This document shows positions 35,951 through 46,690 of a stretch of DNA of 64,000 bases, in pieces. The notes below the pieces were generated by a model that saw nothing but the letters and a program-made list of their open reading frames with translations, did no database searches and was not told the DNA's origin. Every line of letters begins with the position of its first letter. The stretch's first letter is position 1. Both the position numbers and the translations under genes were made by a program. Origin of the DNA: Embiotoca jacksoni (Eukaryota > Chordata > Actinopteri > Embiotocidae); contig JAKOON010000018.1 in the NCBI GenBank assembly GCA_022577435.1, positions 11,234,096 to 11,298,095 on the forward strand. Direction: 5' to 3'.

Positions 35951-37688
35951 CATGCATCCAAGAATTTTGTGCCAAATCCAGCTGCCATGTTTCTTAAAGG
36001 AGCTTGTAGAAAGATCCTAAAAAGTCCAGGCACTCATGAATCACTTCAGAAGTCATACTTTAGACAAGAGCCATTTGAGCCCTAAAGTTTTTCACCTCTT
36101 AAGTTTGATTCAAAGAATACAATTTTGATCCAAGATTATTTGGCAGAGCAAACAGCTTGTGAAATTACCCGTTACAACTATGGAGCGACAGGGCAGCGAG
36201 GAAAATTGCTCCACCTGACTCTGCATGTCACGAGCCAGCAGCTTCGTTTCTTGATTTGACTCATATTCAGCTGGAGGTTTGATTTGTCTTCTGCTTTCCT
36301 GCTGCTGACAGACACCCCTCTTTCGTTTATGTTTCTTGAAATGTTTTTCTTTGCACAGGCAGGAAGAACAACACAGTCTATCTATATAGAGGAATAATTT
36401 GAGCTTGAAAAGTAAAAGGAAAGTTGCAAGCTGACAAAGTACAACTCGAGAAGGAACTGGGTAAATTTGCTGCAACCATTTAAGTTCCAACTTAAAAAGG
36501 ATAAGTGAATACGTTTCAGGAAGGAGAAATTGGGAAGAATATTTCATTGCTTTTACTGCTCAGTGTGTAGCTCTGAGGGGCAGCTCTGTGGTATTAGCAG
36601 TTACCTTGGGCTTGGACCTGGCCTGAACAGATACACCTAATCTAACCCCGCATGAGTTTCTCCCAATCATGCAGAGCAGAGGCAGTTAATTATGTATACC
36701 CTCGGGTGGTGAAGAAGATGAGATGGGAGGGAAGATATGCAGCGATATCCAAATAAAATGCCACTCACTAAAATACCTGAACCTTAGACCACCCCTGCGG
36801 TCTATTCAGTGTTCTAGTTTAAATTTCAGCCTTACGTTGGTCATGGGGGGAAAAATGAGGCCAACACTGACAAATGTGGGTGCAAATTAGACCGTGAGTT
36901 TTAATGAATTATCAAAGATTCAAGACCCACTGGAGAGGGAATGAAATAATACAAAGGGTTTCATGTTTGCAATTAGGTCTAATGATCATTTGTGCCCTCT
37001 TGTATAATGTGGAATAATATTTTGGCAGTGCTCCAGTATATTTTATCTGTACCAAAGGAAAACATAACCAAACACTTCTAGCAGCCGAGTTTAAGTAACC
37101 CTATACTGAGGCATGTCAACATGTTATGTCCGGCTAAATCTGAAGGTTAAATCTGAATCATATGAATACAAATTTCTGTCATTTACAGAAAAAAAAAAAA
37201 AAAAAAAAATGCAAAGACATGTTTCCAAAATCCAATCTTAAGAGATGTCAGATTTAAGGGCTACTTCATGCAAGTATTGCTGTGATTGGAAATACTTGCT
37301 TCCTGAGAAGGTGCAGATGTGTTATAGCAGTAATATCTACATGCAAAAAGGCTCGAGTGCCCAGACCAGGCTGCAGCACAAAGACAGTTTTGGCTTATAC
37401 CAACAATTAGTAAGGGTCGCTCTCGGGTTAATTGAGCTTGATGCCTTTACCCCGCAGGATCCTGGTCACCGGCTTCAAAATGTTATTACAGTTTGTTAAT
37501 GGCACTTTATTGTGTTTTTCCACACTGCACAAAGCTATGCAGCCTAAAAGCCTCTGGGGCAGATAACCCAAAATATGTGAGTGAATTTGGTTATTGTAGC
37601 ACAATTTAGGGCTATTAAAATGTACAGGGTACTACACGCATTGAAAGGGAAAGACAATCCAAAATAGCCCTTTGTGCTTCTGAAACAA
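35951..37688. other. intergenic DNA, no gene seen
   Basis: The 145-codon minus-strand open frame (36110–36547) has no recognisable domain and poor coding composition. An A21 run lies at 37189–37209. Nothing else recognised. Confidence 0.65.
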
Positions 37689-37699
37689 TGTGACGTATA

Positions 37700-38100
37700 T
37701 TCTCTCCTGCAGATATAGATTCATACGTAATGGCTCAGGAAAACACAGGACTCAACAGCATGTCTCAGAGAGGGCGATTAAAAGTTCAAACATCTCACCT
37801 TTTATTAAAGGCAATACAAGCAAGCAAAGGTAAGAGATTAGCTGAGGAGCAAAGTCGACAAGCAAAAAACACCAGGGAAAATGGGGCTGGAAAGGAGTCC
37901 TAAACATGTTGAGGGCCACAACCAAACCGGGGAAACAACAAGGCAGAGCTGAGATGACACAACAGTCAAGCAGAAGGCAAGTTGAAGTGGACCTCATATA
38001 CTGTGGAGATAACGAGGGAATGGGGAACAGCTGGGTGTGTGCAATCAGGTGATCAGGAGAGGAGGAATGGGCTGGTGTTAACTGCAAGGGTTAGTGCCAG
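37700..38100 (-). mobile_element. possible solo LTR of a retrotransposon (minus strand)
   Basis: On the minus strand the block reads as a pyrimidine-biased LTR-like segment: GATCACCTGATTGCACACAC, a TATA-like CAGTATATGAGG, a long C/T-rich part (CCTTGTTGTTTCCCCGGTTT), then TTGCCTTTAATAAAAGGTGA (poly(A) signal) and a short tail. That order (promoter, R, AATAAA) fits teleost gypsy-type LTRs. I could not define exact TG…CA ends or a target duplication, so boundaries are approximate. Confidence 0.4.
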
Positions 38101-38399
38101 ATTGGACCAACCAGAGGCGTGCATGCCCTAAACTCTACACTGCTGTGATTTGTTGTAAAGTGTATGCTGTTCTGAGTGCTTGTTTCACTGTCAGTCAACT
38201 GGTCCTTAACCTTAACCCTAACCACAACATATCAACCAATCACAGCCAGAGTGTCCCTCCTGTTGATCTAATCTAGTACCAATGCTGCAAGGGAGATGGG
38301 AGGGGCTGGATTAGTGTGGATGATAAAGTGCAAGCAGCAACAATGAATGAATACATATATCTCCATTAATAATGAGATCCTGCTGAGTGAACCCAGTTT
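38101..38399. other. intergenic DNA between two repeat blocks
   Basis: No gene. A short telomere-like string (CCTTAACCTTAACCCTAACC, 38206–38225) occurs once and is too short to be a telomeric relic. Confidence 0.6.
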
Positions 38400-38830
38400 G
38401 GGAATTGTGAGTTTGTGAAATGACGTTCCAGAGCCTCCCGTCTGGCATTTTGTTTAGTTTTTTAAGCCAGAAGTGACCATTTTTGGACGAGATAGGGAGG
38501 AATAAAAGGCGGATGTGAGAACTGAGGACACCTAGCCCACCCACCTTTTACTAGAAAAACCTGACAGCCCCCTGTGCATGTCAATCAAACTAGGCACACC
38601 CCCAAACATATCTCTTTTTGAGACCTAATATTATAAAATGTTTTTAGATGGACCACCAGAACACTGATAAGAGGGAGTGAATTCAATGCCACGGAAATAT
38701 ACAGACTTTGTATTTCATGAGAAAAGTTTACGCTTTTTGAATGGGAGTCTATTGGAACCAGATTTTTTTTAGGGGGGGCTGGCCCTAAGTGGCCATTGGT
38801 GGCCTATTGACTATTCAGAAAAAGAAAACG
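38400..38830. repeat. dispersed teleost repeat remnant
   Basis: Landmarks AAGCCAGAAGTGACCATTTT, CCTGACAGCCCCCTG, TGTCAATCAAACTAGGCACA, ATGAGAAAAGTTTACGCTTT and GAATGGGAGTCTATTGG follow the order I recall for a common fish element ('CCGGAAGTGACC … GCCCCCTG … TCAATC … CCC … TCTATTGG'). Boundaries are approximate and the class unknown. Confidence 0.45.
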
Positions 38831-41800
38831 ATCAAAGACATCAAAAAAATAAAGTAAAAAATATCAGCCTGTTGACATCCAACCTCTTTTAACACACTGT
38901 TCAACGGAGACACAAAGAGAGTTAGTGGGGTATGTGAGAGAAATGAACTCGGGGAGACTCAACCTTGGTGTGGTCCTGAGAGAGATAATAACTGGGGCCA
39001 GAGATGGAGACTAGGCAACTAATGAGGCAAGTCACTAATTAGCCACCAGTGTCACTGGCCTTTCTACTTTCACTTTGCTATAGCATGTGTGGGAGTGTGC
39101 ATGTGTGTGTGATGAGAAGGAGACAGAGTCTTGCTAATGTCATTTCAGGAGGTGTGAATTTATACCTTCAATTTAGAGAAGAAATAGCCTCATATAATAT
39201 TCCATGAGATTGCATTTGTAAATAGCATATAATAACGCAGATTACAGCTGTATAACAACTTCCTCAGGCTCACAGCATGTTTACAATAAGTCTTCATGGT
39301 TGATAAGAGCATTTCGTTTATTGCTAAATTCACCCGTTTATGTTGACACAGTGTACCTTTTAAAAATTAGTCTTTATTTTAAGTTTAAAGTCAACACGTG
39401 TGACTCGACAACATGACTTTATTTTTGCAAAGTTTTGTCAGTTAAAGCACATCAAGAAAGTTAATTTCTCACTAAAATTTCATGTCAACAAAAAAGCAGG
39501 CTTTCTATTATACATGCAGTCATTGCTTTACCAGGGAGCCTGCTTGCCCCCAGTGCCCGCATCTATGTCATTTACATGTATGCACTGTCACAGCAATAGC
39601 ACAGCCAGAAAATGTTGTGACCGTGGCTCGTCCGCAGAGAATTCAGTGCCAGTGCAGAGATAAGTGACGCTTATTTGTCATGGCAAAAAGAAAAGGTGTT
39701 GCAAAAAGAAAATGAAACCGAGCTTTAAATCTTCAGATATCTTCTCTTTTCTCAAAGGCTTCAGGGAGCAGATAGTCTTCAGTCTTCCCCTTCTGAGGCT
39801 CGTCCTGTCAGGGTTCAGGCGTTTAGGATCAGTGACACATGCAGCCGCTCGTCAGTAGAAGCCACTTGTGGCCCTTGAGCCTTTCTCTGGGGAGCCTTTC
39901 AAAACCGTCGACCGTATCCTCCCCGAGCTGCTGTCCATGAAGGCAGCGCTATGCTGCTCGCCAAGAGGCAGAGCAGCAACCTTTGTGCTGTCTTGGTTCA
40001 TCACCCAAAATGCATGCTTGGGTGAGACAGAAGCAGATGTATACGAGAGGTGTTTGAAGCTCTTTCAGGCCCAGCATGGACCGTTATCATTTTGCTTATT
40101 CTCCACCTGGAGAGAAATGAATACAACAGCATAAAAGCATAGCAATATGAAAGCATTTTGCAGAGCCTAAATGCTGGTGGTGGGTCACAGTTAATCCATT
40201 CAATGTGGGACACGACAAGTCTGGTGTCAGCTTGATACACAGGCACTTACACAGGCCTGACAGTGTCCACCTCATGCCAAAGATAGACCATGGTCTCCCT
40301 GCTTCCATCTCGAGCCCAGGTTAAAAAATTCCGGTGGACCTTGGCTACAGGAGAAGGAAGCAAGTGATTGTGCAAAGACCTTCAGACATCACTGGGGCTT
40401 TGCTATTTTTCCCCCCTCAGCTCCTTATCTAGAGGGCGGAGGAGGCGATGAGACTTTACTGTAATTGCTATAGAACAGAAAATTGGAGAGCTGCCAATCT
40501 AATTGCCTTCCATGTCTGCATGCCCATCAGTCAATGTTTGGAAAGGCTCTCAGTAGGATTGGCAGGAATGACTGTGGCTCACCTTTATTTGACGACAAGG
40601 TTTGTCGTTTACATTGTTTGTAATTAAAAATAATGCTGTTAAACCATGAACTAAGAGGAAAATGACAAATGCTTTCTGCAGTAAATCAGTGTTAATTGTT
40701 CTTTATGGCAGACAATATACATCAGGTAAATTTGCCTATTTTACTCCAGTATTTTAGTAAAAAGCCATAAGATTTACTTTCCTGGTATTGCAAGCTTTTC
40801 AGTAAGCTAGAACTTGATGACATTCACACCAACGTGATTGTTTTAGAGATTATGACCTGATGAAGACATGTTATAATGAGCTTTTTCTCTCCAGCCTGTC
40901 ACACTGAGGTACTTTGAAATTTATGTTGAGAGCATTCTTGATCAAAATTACCTGCCACCATTTCCACTTCAGCAGTGCAGAAATTATCCTCCCATTACTT
41001 TCCATATACGTAGCAGGGTTCCGTCTCATATTGCTTGTTGCATAAGCTTTGGCTGACACATGAAAACTTTGAGACTGGCCCCCAGACTCCTCAGGCCCTG
41101 ATTGATTGGAATAGATTTGCAGCACTTTTACCTCTGCTTCCTCTCCTGCCGTTCAGTATGTCTGTAAAAATGAGTCTTGAGCGAGTGATACAGAATACTA
41201 AATACACTGAAAAGGTCAGTCAATATCTAATTGCTTTGTCAACTCAATCTTTATTCATATCTTAAATATTTAATAATGTCATTAAAAATTCAGAGGTTGG
41301 GTAGTCTAGTTTCAAATCACAAGTTGGTATCAGGAAAGATCTCATTAAGCATTTTTCATAATGAATGACATCTTTCCTGTCAGTAACAGGCTACTTAACA
41401 TGGGCACTCACACCACCAGGAGAGATCACCTTGTCTCCAATGTGTGAAATGTAAAACAAAGGAAATGAGAAAACGTTTTATCTTATCACGAGGATAAAAG
41501 ATAAGAAACCCTGCAGCTCCTGTAGGCATAGTAATTCCACCATTGTCTGGTTCCAACAGGGAAATGTGATAATGTATTTATTTGATGAGATTTGGGTTTT
41601 AAAACGGTTCACTATACTAGTTATCTCACACACTAGAAAGAGAATTTGTCTCAATATCAGCATTTTCAGGGATTCATCTTTCTGAAGCCCCAAAGATGAT
41701 ATATTCGCTTCATTTTTTAAAGTGAGTTGCACTCTGTATTCCAATGAGCTGTGAAGACAAAACGCAGAGCGCGCCGTTGATGTGGCGCCGGCAGAAGCAA

Positions 41801-42115
41801 AAACCAAAAAGTGCAGATAAAACACCATGCTCTGAGTCACGCACCGAGGAACAAACTTTGTCAAGCTGGATTAACACTCACAAGCTCCCGAGCAGGAAGG
41901 CAATTACTTGTGTTAACACTGATATCCACTGTAACGCCCCTTGACAACTGATTTCTCTTTGTGTGCGTCTGTGTGTGTTTATGTGCGTGTGCGTAAAAGA
42001 GAGCGAGAGTAGGAGATAAAGAGGTTTCTTCCTCTCTTGTCCAACATGGTGTATATATCCCATAGAGGCTTGACTGCAGTAAAGACAAACAAACAGTAAT
42101 GAGGTGACACAGTAG

Positions 42116-42117
42116 AT

Positions 42118-42148
<31 letters not shown>

Positions 42149-42179
42149 CGTGTGTGTGTGTGTGAGAGAGAGAGAGAGA
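42116..42179. repeat. compound (TG)n(CG)5(TG)n(AG)n microsatellite
   Basis: A run of TG repeats, then CGCGCGCGCG, then TG repeats, then AG repeats. The first three parts form about 50 bp of alternating purine–pyrimidine sequence, a composition known to favour Z-DNA. Confidence 0.95.
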
Positions 42180-43101
42180 AGCTAATTTGCACCTCTGAAT
42201 ACTCTTTGACTTCATTTTAAACTCCACTGCATCGGAACTACATACCATGAAAAGCTATGAACTTCCTTTCAATTAAAAGAGAGTATGGGCAAAACAATAA
42301 GCACCAATGCAAACCAGCCCAGTAATTGAGGTTTGGAGGTCCTATTTTATTTTATTCCCAGGCTTATGCACAGAAATGCAATCTTCAAAAGTTAAACTTT
42401 TTAGAAAACAAACTTTTAGAGTTTACTGAGCTGTTAGTTTTAAGGTGGTAGAAGTGCAATGAAAGTTTGACAGGGATGACAGGACACACGACAGGAGTGT
42501 GTTTTTGTGTTGGCATTGGACGAGTGTTTTTACAGTTATCTTTACACACAGGAGTTATGCCTGAAAAGTCAAACTTTCCCCAAACAGATTTTTTATTTTG
42601 TTACACCCGTCCCGAACTTCTCTTCTCACTTTTTGTGTCATGTTGCATTTGAGTTCAGAGCCACTCAGATGTTGCTGCTGTGTAGCAAGGTCACCCCTAC
42701 CAGAACCGCCACCTTTATTTGTCTTTTCAGGACTCACACTGGTAGACCCCACGCTCACACACCTATAAACACATTTATTCACACACTTCATCGCCCTTTC
42801 TAATTACTGCATGCATGCCGCCCTGGTCATGCCAGGTTGACTGACAGCTGATCACTGGGAATGACCTTGACAGGTCATATTTCTGACAAAAGCTGAAAGA
42901 GAGGGAAAACAGTCTGTGTGTCTGTTACAGAGAGAGACACGGGAAGAGAGAGAAGACATGAGAAACAAGGAGCATGCAGCAATAGAGACCGACAGAGACA
43001 CAGGAAGAGAGAGACAGAAAAAACAAGAACACAAGAACAGAGGCTGCGATAAAAAGCGAGACAGAGAGGAGTGTATGTGTATCACAAAGACTGCACTCCC
43101 T

Positions 43102-43102
<1 letters not shown>

Positions 43103-43145
<43 letters not shown>
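43103..43145. repeat. (TG)n microsatellite, ~43 bp
   Basis: Uninterrupted TG tract following a purine-rich GAGA-type stretch. Confidence 0.97.
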
Positions 43146-43146
<1 letters not shown>

Positions 43147-43919
43147 TGAATTTAAAGTTGGTGCAGAGTGCGTACAGTCGGCTGCTGGTTCATGAGTGGG
43201 TTTCCACAGAGGAGAGCGGGGTGTCTGTGGTCTCTGCTTGAAGATTGTAGAACTGCTGGCCCACAGAGCCATTAAGCTCTCGCTACAAAGCCTCTTAATC
43301 AGCCTGTGTCTCCAGGGGACAAAACATGCAACCTCGACCTGGAGCGCCATCAAATCGCCGTCAGAGCAAGACACACACGTGGACACGCATGCACCCACAC
43401 ACTCAATGAAAAGCCTGTTTTCAGAAAAAAAAAACTGGTGAGTTGAATCAAGGTGAGAGCTGAGAGAACAGAAAGTTGGGAAGGACGATGCTTTTTGCCC
43501 TCCTGTCCTCCTTGGCTGTGGAGCCAGGTGGTTGACATTTACAAGATTTCACTTGGATGACTTAAGAGGTTTTGGAATAAATATGGTGAGCAGTTTCATA
43601 ACACGCAGCTCAGAACTCATCAACAAGGTTCATTTTACTCTCCTTTTCATCTACATTGTAATTGCTCATGCTGCTGCTGCTGACTTTCACTTTGAACACA
43701 GATCATACTACACTCTGTACAGATGTGCTGATCAACAAGTGCCAGTCCCCACGGCAGTATCCAGAACCCCCACTTCCCACCACAAGCTGGACACACAGCT
43801 GGAGAGGCTTGAACTCTGGTTTCTAAGGAGATTGGCATCATGCTTTATCCTCAAATTCCTTGATTTATGAAGCTCATAATTAATATTCTAATTTGAAAAT
43901 CTGATATTTATGTGAATTT

Positions 43920-44415
43920 TTGCAGTAAACATCTTAGTCAGTACCCTGATTTTTACGTTTCTAAGTCTCTTTTTATATTTCTACTTGTTTTTTTGTGTGT
44001 GTGTTTTTAAAAAAAAATGTAAATAGCTCCCTTTTAGTTTTTGTAGTTGCCTTTTCCTTTCTCTAGCTCCCTTTTTATAGTTTCTGGTAAAGTTTTTTGG
44101 TTCCCTTTGTAATGCCCCTAATTCTCTTCATATTTCCAGTTTTCTCTTTTTTAGTTCCTTGTTTCTAGTTCCCTTTTATGGTTATGTTTTAATGTTTCTA
44201 GTTCCTTTTTATGCTACTCGACACATTTTCTTTTTTTTTGTTTCCAGGTGTCTTTCTTATATTTCGTGTTTCTTTTTTTCATTTTTGGTTCCCTTTCAGT
44301 GTTTAATTTGAAAAAAAACCAAACGTTTTTTAATATTTCTAGTTCCCTTGTTATGCCTTTAGTTTTTTTCTTTTTTTTTCTACTTGTCTTTTAATGTTTC
44401 TAGTTCACCTTTCAG
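43920..44415. repeat. decayed minisatellite, unit about 20 bp (TTTCTAGTTCCCTTTTAATG)
   Basis: Repeated words TTTCTAGTTCC, GCTCCCTTTTTAT, TAGTTCCCTTTTATG, TTTCTAGTTCCCTTGTTATG and TAATGTTTCTAGTTCACCTT recur through about 500 bp with T-rich spacers. Spacing is close to multiples of about 20 bp. The strand is very T-rich. Units are heavily diverged, which argues for an old array. Confidence 0.75.
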
Positions 44416-46029
44416 TGTTCTACCAACTGTTTATATTTTTCTGTGCGCAACAGTGGTCAAAATGGGAGTTTCAGAAATTCTTAAAACAAGTTCTCAAACT
44501 TTTCTCACAGATAGCTTTATCAGAGCATACGTTTAATAATGCAGCAACGCATTGGACTGTGCACACAAATGACCCAGACCACTGTGTAAGGAGAAGGAGG
44601 AGTCTTTATTGTCTTCACCGAACAAAAGAATCAAACATACACCGTGCGAAACAATCCGTCTCCCAAAAGACCACAAATATCCCTGTTTGCTTCTGAACAC
44701 CAGAGCCCATCTCTGCTCTCTTCAGATATTTGCTGAGTCGTATTGATTGCTCGCTGCAGGAATACTTCCTGCTTCTTTATTCATTTGTGAGCTTGGAGAT
44801 CTTTCTTCACGATTGATATGTTTAGTTGAAGACAAGTATCAATGCTGGACATGCCTGAACTCCAGCTCCATGTTGAGATGGAGCAGCTGCTCTGGCTGAT
44901 TTCTCAACCGTGTTCTTGTAATTGAGATGTTTTTGTAGGCAATGGCTGCAAATACAGTTACAAAACTGAATTTATAAAAGTCTGTGAAGCAAAAATAAAA
45001 TCATCAGAAGGATTTAGAAATTTGCTAAAGGAGTGTATGACTGACACGCCATCCTCACACCTTATGTGCAGCTGGAAGTAGCCCTCATATCCGACAGTAT
45101 TTGACGATGAGGACGTGTTCCTGTTCTGGTTCCATTATTTCCTAATGATGAATCTCTGCTAATGGTTAGTCTCTTCTGTACCGCTCTGTGCTGCTCACAG
45201 TGGGCTTCTTGTTAATTGGCCTTTTGACAGTGATGCCCACCCACTGGTGGCCAACTGGGGTTTGATAAATGAGGTGCTCACGTTACTTGCACTCCCTCCA
45301 TGCTTCATGTTTTGAGAGTTGAGTGAAGTGGGCGTTTGTTTTCCATAGCACTTTGTGAAAGGTGAAGACGCTTTAATGCGCACGACCACTCATAAGAACC
45401 ACAAGAAGAATATACTTGTTTTCTGGTGGATGTGTGCACTCTGTATTTAAAGGAAAATACACCATAAAGTAATCCACACTTAAGGCTGCTTGAAATTGCC
45501 TTTGCATTTCTGAGTCTATAAGGTAAGCTGTAAACTATAATATAATCAAGCTGGGATATTATTTTCCCTCTACGTTCGATTGCAGAATATTTCCATGTTA
45601 TATAAACCATCAGTGGTAAATATCAGGAGCATTTTTGAGGCTCAACATTTTGCACTCACATTCAGCAATCAAAGAAAGATGAGTCCTTCACAAAAAAAGG
45701 AAAAGATACAAGTTTTACCACCAAACCGTAAGCCTGAGTGGAACAGAATATAAAACAGTTTCAACTTGGCCCAAGTCTCAGATTTTTTTCTTTTTGGGTT
45801 CAGAGGATCTGCACATTGAACTCACTTTCATGCTTCATTTATGGAATTTATTGTGTTGTATACTGAGAAATGTAGGAAACAACTCTTGACAACCTTGACA
45901 ACCCATTTTCTCAACCAACTGTTTATTGTGAGGAGTGGGTTCCTCCATGAACACAATTTTCAGCCATGTTTCAGCCAATTTTTAAGTTTGAATATTTTTG
46001 ATGACTGTAGAATAATTCAGTCTATCTGC
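44416..46029. other. intergenic DNA, no gene seen
   Basis: No exons or repeat families recognised; short open frames only. Confidence 0.65.
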
Positions 46030-46320
46030 TCGTGCAAACGTCCATCCATCCATTCTCATAAATGCAAAATATCTCGAAAACCTTGACAGAATTTTTTTAA
46101 ATGTAGCACAAATGTTCACTTGGGCTCAAGGATGAACTGATTCGATTCTGGTGGTTAGAGGTGAAAGGTCACTGTGACCTCGCAAAACACATTTAGGGAT
46201 ATATGTCAAGAATCCATCGGCTAATAATGACAAAATTTCACTAAAATATCGAATTGGATGAAATTATGTGACAACACTTTATATTCAAAAGGTCAAAGGT
46301 CAAACATCATAGTGTTCAGC
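46030..46320. repeat. dispersed teleost repeat (AAGGTCACTGTGACCTC type)
   Basis: Landmarks in order: AAATATCTCGAAAACCTTGA, AGCACAAATGTTCACTTGGG, CTCAAGGATGAACTGATTCG, GGTGAAAGGTCACTGTGACC, TAATGACAAAATTTCACT, AAAAGGTCAAAGGTCAAA. This is a widely seen percomorph element ('TTCACTTGGACTCAAGGATGAACTGATTAGA … AAGGTCACTGTGACCTCACA'). The AGGTCA half-sites belong to the repeat. Confidence 0.7.
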
Positions 46321-46634
46321 AAGAATACCGTGACCCAGGAATAAAAGGGGAGATATTAAATTGGTGACACTAACCTTCGGTATCCACCTTGAAACTATGA
46401 TCAATTGATACATCTTCTGTGATGTCGGGTTGAATATGAGCTTGAAGCATCCACGTTTTAGAATTTGTAGCTTTTTTGCAGCAACATCCATGTTTGAAGA
46501 ATTGTTTACTTTCAACAACTTTGTGTCCTATCATAATCATCTTTACTGGATAAGCATGTGAACACACAAGAAATTTGGCTAGTTTTTTTTACACATTGAC
46601 ACAGTAGGCCTACTCCAGAATAAGAGCAACAAAG

Positions 46635-46690
46635 CTCAATAATGTCAAGTCAAATAAATTATATTTATATATCCCTATTACACAAACGAT
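46635..46690. repeat. short fragment of the TTTATTTATATAGC-type repeat
   Basis: GTCAAGTCAAATAAATTATA followed by TTTATATATCCC resembles the ubiquitous teleost 'CAAGTCAATTTTATTTATATAGC' sequence. Only about 50 bp is recognisable. Confidence 0.4.

Larger units (their letters stand above)
38831..43919. other. intergenic DNA, no gene seen
   Basis: 5 kb without recognisable exons. It contains a compound dinucleotide tract (42116–42179), a purine-rich GAGACAGA-type stretch (42895–43075) and a (TG)n tract (43103–43145). Open frames at 41478–41864 and 42925–43398 are low-complexity or chance. Confidence 0.65.

Noticed and set aside
36110..36547. 145-codon minus-strand open frame
   Set aside because: No family resemblance, skewed Lys/Leu/Cys composition, and no promoter or splice context; likely chance in AT-rich DNA.
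38206..38225. Telomere-like CCTTAACCTTAACCCTAACC
   Set aside because: Only about three imperfect units; such strings occur inside ordinary fish repeats.
46130..46310. AGGTCA half-sites as nuclear-receptor binding sites
   Set aside because: They belong to the repeat at 46030–46320 and occur in its many genomic copies, so they are not evidence of a local regulatory element.
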